31,297 bases of DNA from SHZI01 sp964417725 (GTDB lineage: Bacteria > Pseudomonadota > Gammaproteobacteria > Steroidobacterales > GCA-2729495): positions 1 through 31,297 of the forward strand of contig CAYQIV010000029.1 in the NCBI GenBank assembly GCA_964417725.1, written 5' to 3'. Positions 22,927 to 31,295 of this stretch are shown in pieces. Positions within the stretch are counted from its first letter, which is position 1. Each line of letters begins with the position of its first letter. The notes under the pieces were generated by a model, which was not told the DNA's origin, ran no database searches, and saw only the letters and a list, made by a program, of their open reading frames with translations. The position numbers were made by a program, and so were the translations under genes.

Positions 22927-25668
22927 ATGAGAAAGCTGAGCGTGGGCCTGGGCGTGATCGCCATGGGGGCGCTGGGGATGTCGCTGCAGGCACACGCCGC
23001 CGACATCGTCGTGACGATCGATGATGGCGTGGTCACCTCGCCGAGCGAGGGGCAGTGCCTGGCGGCCGTGCCGCTTTTCACGCAGAACGATTGCTCCTAC
23101 AACGATGACGGTTCGGTCGTCGGCGGCGTAACCAACTGGACCGGACCGGGCCTCACTGGCGCGTTCTATGCGCTTAACGGCGCGCCGCCGGCGCTGTGGA
23201 CGACCTTCCCCGACCCCGATACCGACGGCCGCGAAGGCATTGCGCTGTCGGGCACGCTCACCATCGACAACAAGGACGCGCCGTCGGCGTGCAGCACGCA
23301 CGAGATCAGCGGTGTGATCGGGATGGCGGCCTTCGACCGCCACTACCAGACGCAGACCAACATCCACTACATCGACCGCTTCCCCAACGGCATCACGCAG
23401 ACGATCGCCAAGAAGCAGGTCGACGGCGGCACGGCCAATGGCGCCGGCGGCTGCGACTACGTGCTCGGCAGTGCCGGCGCACCGAACATCATCACCGGCC
23501 CGGGCGGCGACCCGTTCCCCGGCCGTATCCCCTATGTGACGACGACGACGGGTTCCGGCACGACGCAGTGGACGGCGCCGGGCACGGCGGGCGTCGCGAC
23601 CTTCGAGAGCAACACGGGTCTTGCGGCCACGGCGGTGATCGGTGCCGGGTATTCGTGCACGCGCTCGACGGGCGACTGCACGACGACCGGTTCTTCGACC
23701 GTATCGTTCAACACCGATGACAAGGCGTCGTGGAAGAACATCGTGGGTTCGATCTCGACGGACAGCAACGGCAACATCACTGCCGCGACGCTGTTCCTGG
23801 TCCACGAACTGCCGGTGGTCGGCGTCCAGAGCTGGCTGGCCTACACGGCGTCGCTGACGGGCACCGGCCCGGGCGGTGCCAGCGGCAACGCGGTGGATGA
23901 TACGGCGACCACGCCGCAGGACGTGGCGGTGACCATCGACGTGCTGGCCAACGACACGAACTTCAGCGACCCGGTGACGGTGACGATCGCCAGCAATGGC
24001 AGCAACGGCAACGCGGTGGTCAACAACTCGCCGGGCAACCAGGCCGTGGTCGACATCACCTACACGCCGGATGCCGGCTTCTTCGGCAGCGACACCTTCA
24101 CCTACACGGTCGATGACGGCAGCACGTCGCGTACGGCGACGGTGACCGTGACGGTCTTCGAGGTCGGCGCCAACGACGACACGGCCGCGACGCAGCTCAA
24201 CACGCCGGTGTTGATCGACGTGCTGGGCAATGACGTCGGCTTCAGCGACCCGGTGACGGTGACGATCACCCTGGCGCCGGATGCCGGTGGCACGGCCGAG
24301 GTCGTCGACACCAATGGCGACCCGGTGGCCGGCGGCACGGGCAACCGGGCCGATCTGCGCATCCGCTTCACGCCGGATGCGGCGCCGCTGACAGCGAGTT
24401 ATGACGAAACCTTCACCTATCAAGTGACCGGGACCAGCAGCGGCCCGCAGACCTATACGCTGGACACGATCGTCCAGACGGTGCCGTTCGGCACGGCATC
24501 GCCGGATGGCCCGATCAGCGGTACCGCGGCAGTCGATGGCTCGGATGTCACTGCGACGGCCGCGTGGCAGACCATTGCCAATGTCAACGCCGCGGTCGAT
24601 TACAGCGGCAGCTGGACGACGACCGTTGGCGAGTCGGTCGATCTCACCAAAGGGGCAGAGACGTGTATCGACGGCGTCGATACGGCCGGCGCAAGCCGCA
24701 TCTGTGGTGATGGCAAGGCGTGGACCAATCGCAACGGTCTGGTCGGCGACTGGATCAGCGGTTTCGACATGAACGGCGATGCCAGCGCGCTGGACTTCGT
24801 CAATGTCACGGTGGGCGAGGGGACCTTGACCATCCGGCGCAGTACGCGGTTCATCGATGATCCGGCCAGTTTCTTTTTCACCTCGCCGCAAACCATCGAT
24901 TTCAACTATAACCTCGACGAGGGTGCGGGGCAGACGGACTCGGCAGTCGTGACCGTGACGGTCAACAACGTCATCCCGGTGGCCGGTGACGCCAGCGTCA
25001 GCGTCAACACGCAGGGCGTGGCCCCGGCGTCGACCTCGGCGACGTTCAATGCGGCGACTTTGGCCGGCAACAATCTCGGCGATGCGCCGGCGGTGGTGAC
25101 GGCCGGCAATGCCGTGGGGGGTTCGGTGAGCGTGGCCGGCACGGTGGTCACCTATACGCCGGCGGCGGACAATTACGCCACCGGTGGCAGCTTCGACTAC
25201 ACCATCACCGACAGCGATGGCGAGGCGGTGACCGGCAGCGTGACGGTGACCATCGCCGACGTCGCGCCGACGCTGGCGAATGGTGAGGCCACGGGCAATG
25301 AGGGCGCAGCGGTGAATGCGCAGGGCGCCTTCACGGCCGGCAACGGTTCGGTCGGCCAGCACACCCTGGCGGTGCAGACGCAGGCCCTCAACGGCAGCTG
25401 TGCCGCGACGGTCAGCGGCAGCAACGTGATCGTCGCCTACACGCCGAACAGCGGCTATACCGGCACCGACTCCTGTGTGGTTCGCCTCACGGACGGTGAT
25501 GGGGATGCCGACGACGGCACCTTCAGCTACACCATCAATGCCACCGGCGGCGGTGGTGGCGGCGGCGGCGGTTCCGGTATCTCCCTGCCGGGCGGTTCCG
25601 GTGCCGTCGACCCGTGGAGCCTGCTGCTCCTCGGTGGCCTGCCGCTGCTGCGTCGCCGTCGCGACTGA
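22927..25668 (+). CDS. Ig-like-repeat exported protein with nested two-Cys domain and Gly-rich C-terminal sorting tail
   Basis: The protein has 913 residues. A signal peptide (ending QAHA) is followed by a Thr/Gly-rich N-terminal region (about 25-325) with four or more Cys, then tandem Ig-like/cadherin-like repeats starting NAVDDTATTPQDVAVTIDVL, and a final poly-Gly linker with GSGAVDPWSLLLLGGLPLLR-RRRD (890-913). The tail (Gly run, hydrophobic helix, Arg cluster) resembles GlyGly-CTERM-type sorting signals and lacks VPLPA. Residues about 508-663 are a copy of the mature domain of the protein at 14353-15018 (VDYSGSW, ETCIDG with Cys580, ASRICGDGK with Cys593, GDWISG) inserted between strands of an Ig-like domain: FTYQVTG is before it and DSAVVTVTV after it. 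GGAGGATAGCGGG precedes the ATG; an upstream in-frame extension is rejected. It is probably a surface adhesin-like protein. Confidence 0.9.
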   Translation: MRKLSVGLGVIAMGALGMSLQAHAADIVVTIDDGVVTSPSEGQCLAAVPLFTQNDCSYNDDGSVVGGVTNWTGPGLTGAFYALNGAPPALWTTFPDPDTDGREGIALSGTLTIDNKDAPSACSTHEISGVIGMAAFDRHYQTQTNIHYIDRFPNGITQTIAKKQVDGGTANGAGGCDYVLGSAGAPNIITGPGGDPFPGRIPYVTTTTGSGTTQWTAPGTAGVATFESNTGLAATAVIGAGYSCTRSTGDCTTTGSSTVSFNTDDKASWKNIVGSISTDSNGNITAATLFLVHELPVVGVQSWLAYTASLTGTGPGGASGNAVDDTATTPQDVAVTIDVLANDTNFSDPVTVTIASNGSNGNAVVNNSPGNQAVVDITYTPDAGFFGSDTFTYTVDDGSTSRTATVTVTVFEVGANDDTAATQLNTPVLIDVLGNDVGFSDPVTVTITLAPDAGGTAEVVDTNGDPVAGGTGNRADLRIRFTPDAAPLTASYDETFTYQVTGTSSGPQTYTLDTIVQTVPFGTASPDGPISGTAAVDGSDVTATAAWQTIANVNAAVDYSGSWTTTVGESVDLTKGAETCIDGVDTAGASRICGDGKAWTNRNGLVGDWISGFDMNGDASALDFVNVTVGEGTLTIRRSTRFIDDPASFFFTSPQTIDFNYNLDEGAGQTDSAVVTVTVNNVIPVAGDASVSVNTQGVAPASTSATFNAATLAGNNLGDAPAVVTAGNAVGGSVSVAGTVVTYTPAADNYATGGSFDYTITDSDGEAVTGSVTVTIADVAPTLANGEATGNEGAAVNAQGAFTAGNGSVGQHTLAVQTQALNGSCAATVSGSNVIVAYTPNSGYTGTDSCVVRLTDGDGDADDGTFSYTINATGGGGGGGGGSGISLPGGSGAVDPWSLLLLGGLPLLRRRRD

Positions 25669-25691
25669 GCGACAGCGACCAGGGCGACCCG

Positions 25692-25722
25692 GGAACCCCG
25701 CTTCGGCGGGGTTCCTTTTTTT
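25692..25722 (+). terminator. Rho-independent terminator after the Ig-like-repeat gene
   Basis: GGAACCCCGC, loop TTCG, GCGGGGTTCC and then seven T make an excellent terminator 23 bases after the stop. It separates this gene from the exosortase operon. Confidence 0.95.
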
Positions 25723-25904
25723 GTGTTGTGCCTTTGTGTCCGGCCGGGCTGGTCGGGCAGGTGGCCGGTCCGCGTCGCGGGCCTGTGGCAAGGTGCCGCC
25801 GGTGGCCGCGTGAGATGCGTCGCAAAGTGAAGAAACCGTAACCCGAAACGGGCGCCGTGCCATGTGTTCGCCCCCATCGAACTGGCAGAATCGGCGCGTT
25901 CCGG

Positions 25905-27563
25905 ATGATCGAGATCCCCCCGCCGATGAACGCTGCCGCGTCTCCCGTCCCTGCCTCGCGCCTGCCGGGCGGTCTGCCCGTGACGCTTGGTCTGTCGGTC
26001 CTTGCCCTGGTCTGCCTCGTGCTGCTGTTTCGCGACGGCGTGTCGATGATGGCCCAGTCGTGGAAGCTCGACGAGTACAACCACGGCTACATGATCCCCT
26101 TCGTCGCCCTCTACCTGCTGTGGCTGCGGGCCAGGGAACTCGACGCGCTGACGCTCACCGGCTCGTGGCTCGGCGTGGCCGTCATCATGGGCGGGCTGTT
26201 CCTGCTCGTGCTCGGCGAGATGAGCGCGGTCTACACGCTGACGCAGTTCGGTTTCATCGGCGCGATCTGGGGCCTGGCGCTGGCCGCCGGCGGCGGGCGC
26301 GGGCTGCGCCACCTGTGGGTGCCGCTGGTCTACCTGGCGTTCATGGTGCCGTTGCCGGATTTCCTCGAGAACCGCCTCACTGCCCAGTTGCAGCTCTGGT
26401 CATCGCAGATCGGCGTGGCGGTGATCCGCCTCGCGGGCCTGAGCGTCTACCTCGAGGGCAACGTCATCGACCTTGGCGACTACAAGCTGCAGGTCGCCGA
26501 GGCGTGCAGCGGCATGCGCTACCTCTTCCCGCTGATGAGCTTCGGCTTCCTCTGCGCGGTGCTGTTCCGCGGCCCGCTCTGGCAACGCGTCGTGCTGTTC
26601 CTCGCCACCGTGCCGATCACCGTGCTGATGAACAGCTTCCGCATCGGCGTCATCGGCGTCCTCGTCAACTTCTTCGGCCGCGAGCACGCCGAGGGCTTTG
26701 TCCACGACTTCGAGGGCTGGGTCGTGTTCATGGCCTGCGTCGGCATCCTCTTCGCCATCATCTGGGTGTTCACGCGCGTCAACGGCCAGCGTTTTTTCAA
26801 CGTCTTTGGCCTCGACGTGCCGCCGCTGGCGGATTTCACCGGGCTGCTGTCGCGCGCGCGGCCCAACGCGCCGGCGCTGGGTGCCGTGGCGCTGGTCGCC
26901 GGCGGGCTCGTCGCTTCGCTGTTCATCAGCCGCCCGCCGGTGCTGGTTCCCGAGCGCCAGCCGCTCGCCACCCTGCCGCTGCAGATCGGTGAATGGACGG
27001 GGCGCGAGGCCTTCGTCGACCGCGTCTACATCGACGCGCTGCTGGTCAACGACCACAGCATGAGCAACTGGCAGCGGCCCGGCGACGCGCTGCCGGTCGA
27101 GCTGTGGGTGGCGTGGTACGACTCGCAGGTCAAGGGCGCCTCGGTGCATTCGCCGCAGGCCTGCCTGCCGGGCGGCGGCTGGCAGATCGAATCGTTCGCC
27201 CACCAGGAGGTGCCCGGCGTGCTGCCTGACGGCGGCGCGCTGACGGTCAACCGCGTCGTCATCTCGCTGGGCGAGGTGCGCAGCCTGGTCTATTACTGGT
27301 TCCCGCAGCGCGGCCGCCACATCACCAATGAATTCCTCGTCAAGTGGTACATCTTCCAGGATGGGCTGACCATGAACCGCACCGATGGCGCGCTGGTGCG
27401 CCTGACGACCTTCATCCCCGATGGCGGCGACATCGCCGCGGCTGACCAGCGCCTCCAGGACTTCCTGCGCGATGCCAGCCCGCGGCTCGCCTGGCATCTG
27501 CCGGGCGCCGATGCGCCGGTGCGCGATGCGGCGCCGCTGCGTGTTGCGGAGGAGACCCGCTGA
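25905..27563 (+). CDS. xrtD: VPLPA-CTERM-specific exosortase XrtD, with fused EpsI-type C-terminal domain
   Basis: This inner-membrane transpeptidase-like protease has 552 residues from the ATG at 25905. The first half is a multi-pass membrane domain; the N-terminal landmark DEYNHGYMIPFVALYLL is typical. Active-site Cys201 lies in VAEACSGMRYLFP, Arg246 in NSFRIGVIG and His267 in FVHDFEGW, giving the exosortase Cys-Arg-His set. The second half, from about 355 (LPLQIGEWTGRE), is the periplasmic EpsI domain, with VHSPQACLPGGGW and YYWFPQRGR. Fusion of exosortase with EpsI is usual for XrtD, and the VPLPA-CTERM proteins in this window support the type. The start is uncertain: ATG at 25926 or GTG at 25857 are alternatives, none with a strong ribosome-binding site. 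The stop TGA shares a base with the wecB ATG. Confidence 0.93.
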   Translation: MIEIPPPMNAAASPVPASRLPGGLPVTLGLSVLALVCLVLLFRDGVSMMAQSWKLDEYNHGYMIPFVALYLLWLRARELDALTLTGSWLGVAVIMGGLFLLVLGEMSAVYTLTQFGFIGAIWGLALAAGGGRGLRHLWVPLVYLAFMVPLPDFLENRLTAQLQLWSSQIGVAVIRLAGLSVYLEGNVIDLGDYKLQVAEACSGMRYLFPLMSFGFLCAVLFRGPLWQRVVLFLATVPITVLMNSFRIGVIGVLVNFFGREHAEGFVHDFEGWVVFMACVGILFAIIWVFTRVNGQRFFNVFGLDVPPLADFTGLLSRARPNAPALGAVALVAGGLVASLFISRPPVLVPERQPLATLPLQIGEWTGREAFVDRVYIDALLVNDHSMSNWQRPGDALPVELWVAWYDSQVKGASVHSPQACLPGGGWQIESFAHQEVPGVLPDGGALTVNRVVISLGEVRSLVYYWFPQRGRHITNEFLVKWYIFQDGLTMNRTDGALVRLTTFIPDGGDIAAADQRLQDFLRDASPRLAWHLPGADAPVRDAAPLRVAEETR

Positions 27564-28666
27564 TGCGTCCCGTGGTGCACCTGATCGCCGCCGCGCGGCC
27601 CAACTTCATGAAGGTCGCGCCGCTGTGGCATGCGCTGCAGGCCGATGGCGGCTTCGACGCGCGCCTCGTCCACACCGGCCAGCACTACGACGCCAACATG
27701 TCGGACGCTTTCTTCACCGATCTCGGCCTGCCAGAGCCGCACCACCACCTCGGCGTCGGCAGCGGCAGCCATGCCGAGCAGACGGCGCGCGTGATGATGG
27801 TCTACGAGCCGGTGGCGCTCGCCGAGCGCCCGGCGTGCACCATCGTCGTCGGCGACGTCAACTCGACGGCGGCCTGCGCCATGGTCTGCGCCAAGCTCGG
27901 CATCCCCATCGTGCATCTCGAGGCCGGACTGCGCAGCTTCGACCGCGGCATGCCCGAGGAGATCAACCGGCTGGTCACCGACGTGCTTGCCGACGTGCTG
28001 TGGACGCCCTCGGCGGACGGCAACGACAACCTGCGCCGCGAGGGGATCCCCGAGCACAAGGTCGAGTGCGTCGGCAACATCATGATCGATTCCTACGAAC
28101 TCCAGCGCACGCGCATCGAGGCCGACGGCACGGCGCAGGCGCTGGGCCTCGCGCCGGGTGGCTATGCGGTGGTCACGTTGCACCGCCCGTCGAATGTCGA
28201 TGACCCGGCCGTGCTCGCCACGCTGGTCGATGGCCTGTGCGCGGTGGCGGTGACGCTGCCGCTGGTCTTCCCGGTGCACCCGCGCACGCTGAAGAACCTC
28301 AGGGACCACGGCCTGCACGCGCGGCTCGCCGCTGCGCCGGGCGTGACGCTGACCGAGCCGGTCGGCTACGTGCAGTTCATGAACCTCGTCAGCTCGGCGG
28401 CGCTGGTCATCACCGACTCGGGTGGTGTCCAGGAAGAGACGACCTACCTCGGCATCCCGTGCCTGACACTGCGGCCGAACACCGAACGGCCGGTGACGGT
28501 GACCGAGGGCAGCAACCGGCTGGTCAGGCCGGCGGATCTCGCCGGGGCCGTCGCCGAGGCGCGGGCCCGCGGGCGCGGGCAGGGGCGCCGCCCGGCATTG
28601 TGGGACGGGCACACGGCGCAGCGCTGTGTCGCCAGCCTGAAGAAGCGTTTTCTGCCTGCGGCCTGA
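27563..28666 (+). CDS. wecB: UDP-N-acetylglucosamine 2-epimerase (non-hydrolysing)
   Basis: This 367-residue cytoplasmic enzyme interconverts UDP-GlcNAc and UDP-ManNAc, feeding ManNAc or ManNAcA sugars into surface polysaccharide. Motifs: VHTGQHYD (36-43), GDVNST with D98 (97-102), HLEAGLRS with E120 (118-125), PEEINR with E133 (131-136), later TLHRPSNVD, PVHPRT and DSGGVQEE. These contain the catalytic acidic residues and the UDP-binding site known for the family. The N-terminal ARPNFMKVAP variant of the usual TRPE-IK motif is seen in other members. GGAGGAGA precedes the ATG, which overlaps the xrtD stop (TGATG). The coupling to xrtD and the TPR lipoprotein matches the pairing of exosortases with exopolysaccharide genes. 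Confidence 0.95.
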   Translation: MRPVVHLIAAARPNFMKVAPLWHALQADGGFDARLVHTGQHYDANMSDAFFTDLGLPEPHHHLGVGSGSHAEQTARVMMVYEPVALAERPACTIVVGDVNSTAACAMVCAKLGIPIVHLEAGLRSFDRGMPEEINRLVTDVLADVLWTPSADGNDNLRREGIPEHKVECVGNIMIDSYELQRTRIEADGTAQALGLAPGGYAVVTLHRPSNVDDPAVLATLVDGLCAVAVTLPLVFPVHPRTLKNLRDHGLHARLAAAPGVTLTEPVGYVQFMNLVSSAALVITDSGGVQEETTYLGIPCLTLRPNTERPVTVTEGSNRLVRPADLAGAVAEARARGRGQGRRPALWDGHTAQRCVASLKKRFLPAA

Positions 28667-28728
28667 CATCCGGGTTCCGGCAGCGGGCGGCGTGCAATGC
28701 TGCCCACCCCCAGACAGTGGAGATCGAG

Positions 28729-31104
28729 ATGAAGCGTGCAGGATGGGTAATGACGATGCTGGCGGTCGTGCTGCTGGCAGGCTGCGGCAGCCCGGCCGAG
28801 CGGGCCGCGAAGTACCTCGAACGGGCGCAGGCGTATTTCGACCAGGAAGACTACGTCAAGGCGCGCATCGAGGCGCAGAACGCCGCGCAGGTCGAGCCGA
28901 AGAATGCCGCCGCGCGCTACCTGCTGGCGCTGATCGCGGAGAAGGACGGCGACTTCCGCCAGATGTTCGGCCACCTGCTGGTGGCGGTCGATGCCGACCC
29001 CGGTAACGTCGACGCGCGGCTCAAGCTCGGCACGCTGTATTTTCTCGGCCAGGCCTGGGACAAGGCGGCGGCCGAAGTCGACGCGCTGGTCGAGCTCGCC
29101 GGCAGCGACCCGCGCGTGCGCCTGCTGCGCGCCCGCGTGCTGATCCAGCAGGGCGAGAACGAGGCCGGACTGGCCGAGATCCGCGCCGCCATCGACAGTG
29201 ATCCGGACAACATCGATGCCATCCTGCTGAGTGCCGCGGCGGCGGCGGTCGAGGACCTCGACAAGGGCCTCGGCGTGCTCGATGCGGCCATCGCCCGGCT
29301 CGATGCCGACAAGTCGCGCGCGCTGCGCGAGCTGCGGGTGCTGATGCTTTCGCAGGGCAAGCGCCTGACGGAGGCCGAACAGGGCCTGCAGGCGCTGAGC
29401 GAGGATTTCCCCGAGCAGTCGGCCTACCAGTTCCAGCTGGCGCGCTTTTACTCCAGCCAGGGGCGCGTCGACGAGGCCGATGCGCTGCTGAGGAAGGTCG
29501 CCGAGGCGCAGCCCGAAGATGTCGAGAACCGCCTCAACTACGTGCAGTTTCTCGCCGCGCGGCGCGACCCCGAGCGGGCCATCGCCGCCTTGCAGACCTT
29601 CGTGGAGGAGACGCCCGACCAGTTGTCGCTGCGCCTCGCGCTGGGCGAGATCCAGGAGGCCACGCAGCGCTTCGACGAGGCGCGCCAGACCTACCAGGCG
29701 CTGGCCGGGCGCGATGCGAAGTCGGTGGAGGGGCTCAAGGCACGCAACCGCCTCGCCGCGCTGGCGCTGCGCGACAAGGACCTCGACGGCGCGCTGGCGT
29801 TGGTCGAGGACATCCTCAAGGACGCGCCGGACGACGCCGCGGCGCTGCTGCTGCGCGCCGGGGCGCGTTTTGCCACCGAGCGTTTTGCCGAGGCCATCGC
29901 CGACCTGCGTCTGGTGCTGCGCAAGGAGCCGGAGAACACCCGGGCGCTGCTGCTGCTGGCGCAGTCGTACCTGCGCACCAACGATGCGGTGCTGGCCAAG
30001 GACAGCTACCGGCGCCTGCTCGAGGTCGAGCCGAATTCGGTGGACGGCAACCTGCAGCTCGCCGCGATGTACAGCGCGGAAAAGAATCATGCGGAGTCGG
30101 AGCGGCTTTTGCGCGCGCTGGTCGAGGCCCGGCCGGATCACCTGCTCGCCGGCGGCCGGCTGGTCGAGGTGCTGATGGTGCAGCAGAAGACCGCCGAGGC
30201 CGAGAAGGAGGCGCGGCGCCTCGCAGCGCTCGAGAACCAGTCGGGGGTGGGGGATTTTTCTCTCGGCCGGACGCTGGTCGCGAAGCGTGACTTCGCCGCC
30301 GCCGCCGAGGCCTTCCGCCGCGCCGCGGCCGCGAGGCCCGATGACCCGATGCCGCTCGAGTCGCTGGCCCAGTCGCTGGTGGCGGCGGGGAAGCCGCGCG
30401 AGGCGATCGCGGTGCTCGACCAGGCGCTGGGCAGCGAGGCCAACGATCTGCTGGCGCGTTTCCTGCTCGGCAACATCTACGGCCGCGAGGGCGACACCGA
30501 CCGGTCGCGGCAGTATTTCGAGGAGGTCATCGCGAAGAAGCCGGATGCGGTGCTGGCCTATGTTTCGCTGGCGGGCAGTTATCCGAAGTCGGCGGATTCG
30601 CGCATCGCGGTGTATCGCCGCGGGCTCGAGGCGGTGCCGGCGGACGTCCAGTTGTCGATGCTGCTGGGCTCGGAGCTGGAGCAGTTGCAACGCCATGACG
30701 AGGCGCTCGAGGTTTACGGGCTTCTCGTCGAGAAGCAGCCGGATTTCGTGCCGGGGCTCAATAACCTGGCGGCGTTGTTGCTGGATTTCCGCACGGACGA
30801 TGCGAAGAGTTTGACGCGGGCGCTGGAGATCGCGAAGCGGCTGGCGTCGGTCGATAACCCGGCGGTACTGGATACCGTGGGCTGGGCCTGGTATCGCAAC
30901 GGGGATGCGGCGCAGGCGGTCGGGATCCTCGAGCGGGTGGTGGCGAAGGACAACACGGCGCCGGTGTTCCGCTACCACCTCGGCATGGCCTATCTCGCCA
31001 CCGGCAACACCGTGGGGGCGCGGCAGGAGCTTACCGCGGCGCTCGCCGGCAACGACGCCTTTACCGGTCGCGCCGACGCCGAAGCCGCCCTCGCCAGGCT
31101 CTGA
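28729..31104 (+). CDS. TPR-repeat lipoprotein, PrsT-like (paralogue 2)
   Basis: The protein has 791 residues, identical in length to the one at 16205-18580 and clearly homologous from ERAAKYLERAQAYF onward. The lipoprotein signal ends LLAGC, so Cys19 is lipidated in both. The remainder is about 20 tetratricopeptide repeats and ends YRYHLGMAYLATGNTVGARQ. GGAG lies six bases before the ATG. It follows wecB by 62 bases without a terminator, so it is probably in the xrtD-wecB transcript. This copy is therefore the one tied to the exosortase system, while paralogue 1 sits beside VPLPA-CTERM genes. The role suggested for the family is in export or assembly of exosortase substrates or polysaccharide. 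An open frame extending upstream overlaps wecB and is rejected. Confidence 0.93.
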   Translation: MKRAGWVMTMLAVVLLAGCGSPAERAAKYLERAQAYFDQEDYVKARIEAQNAAQVEPKNAAARYLLALIAEKDGDFRQMFGHLLVAVDADPGNVDARLKLGTLYFLGQAWDKAAAEVDALVELAGSDPRVRLLRARVLIQQGENEAGLAEIRAAIDSDPDNIDAILLSAAAAAVEDLDKGLGVLDAAIARLDADKSRALRELRVLMLSQGKRLTEAEQGLQALSEDFPEQSAYQFQLARFYSSQGRVDEADALLRKVAEAQPEDVENRLNYVQFLAARRDPERAIAALQTFVEETPDQLSLRLALGEIQEATQRFDEARQTYQALAGRDAKSVEGLKARNRLAALALRDKDLDGALALVEDILKDAPDDAAALLLRAGARFATERFAEAIADLRLVLRKEPENTRALLLLAQSYLRTNDAVLAKDSYRRLLEVEPNSVDGNLQLAAMYSAEKNHAESERLLRALVEARPDHLLAGGRLVEVLMVQQKTAEAEKEARRLAALENQSGVGDFSLGRTLVAKRDFAAAAEAFRRAAAARPDDPMPLESLAQSLVAAGKPREAIAVLDQALGSEANDLLARFLLGNIYGREGDTDRSRQYFEEVIAKKPDAVLAYVSLAGSYPKSADSRIAVYRRGLEAVPADVQLSMLLGSELEQLQRHDEALEVYGLLVEKQPDFVPGLNNLAALLLDFRTDDAKSLTRALEIAKRLASVDNPAVLDTVGWAWYRNGDAAQAVGILERVVAKDNTAPVFRYHLGMAYLATGNTVGARQELTAALAGNDAFTGRADAEAALARL

Positions 31105-31117
31105 CGATCCGGCGATG

Positions 31118-31295
31118 GTGGTGGGCCGCGCGGCCTGTCGTTGCCGGATGGTCGCGTGGGTGGCGGGCCGGCGAGGGCTGTCGACTTTCGCGGGACGTTC
31201 GCTGCGGTGGTGGGCCGCGGGGCCTGTCGACTTCTGCGGGACGCTCGCTGCGGGCTCCTGCCCTTCGCTCGCTCCGGTTGCGCGGCGCCCGGCAT
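31118..31295 (+). repeat. Arm 2 of the inverted intergenic repeat, containing tandem GTGG(T/C)GGGCC units
   Basis: Three imperfect units begin GTGGTGGGCC (31118), GTGGCGGGCC (31160) and GTGGTGGGCC (31207), spaced 42 and 47 bases; two contain CTGTCGACTT and GCGGGACG. The last unit and the sequence to 31295 are the imperfect reverse complement of 18647-18739. It begins 14 bases after the TPR paralogue 2 stop and is cut by the window end. Confidence 0.7.

Noticed and set aside
22399..25863. Very long minus-strand open frame of over 1,100 codons opposite the Ig-like-repeat gene
   Set aside because: It is Arg/His/Gly-rich with no domain or signal, runs through a terminator and several gene borders, and is explained by high GC opposite a real gene. 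The plus strand has signal peptide, repeats and sorting tail.
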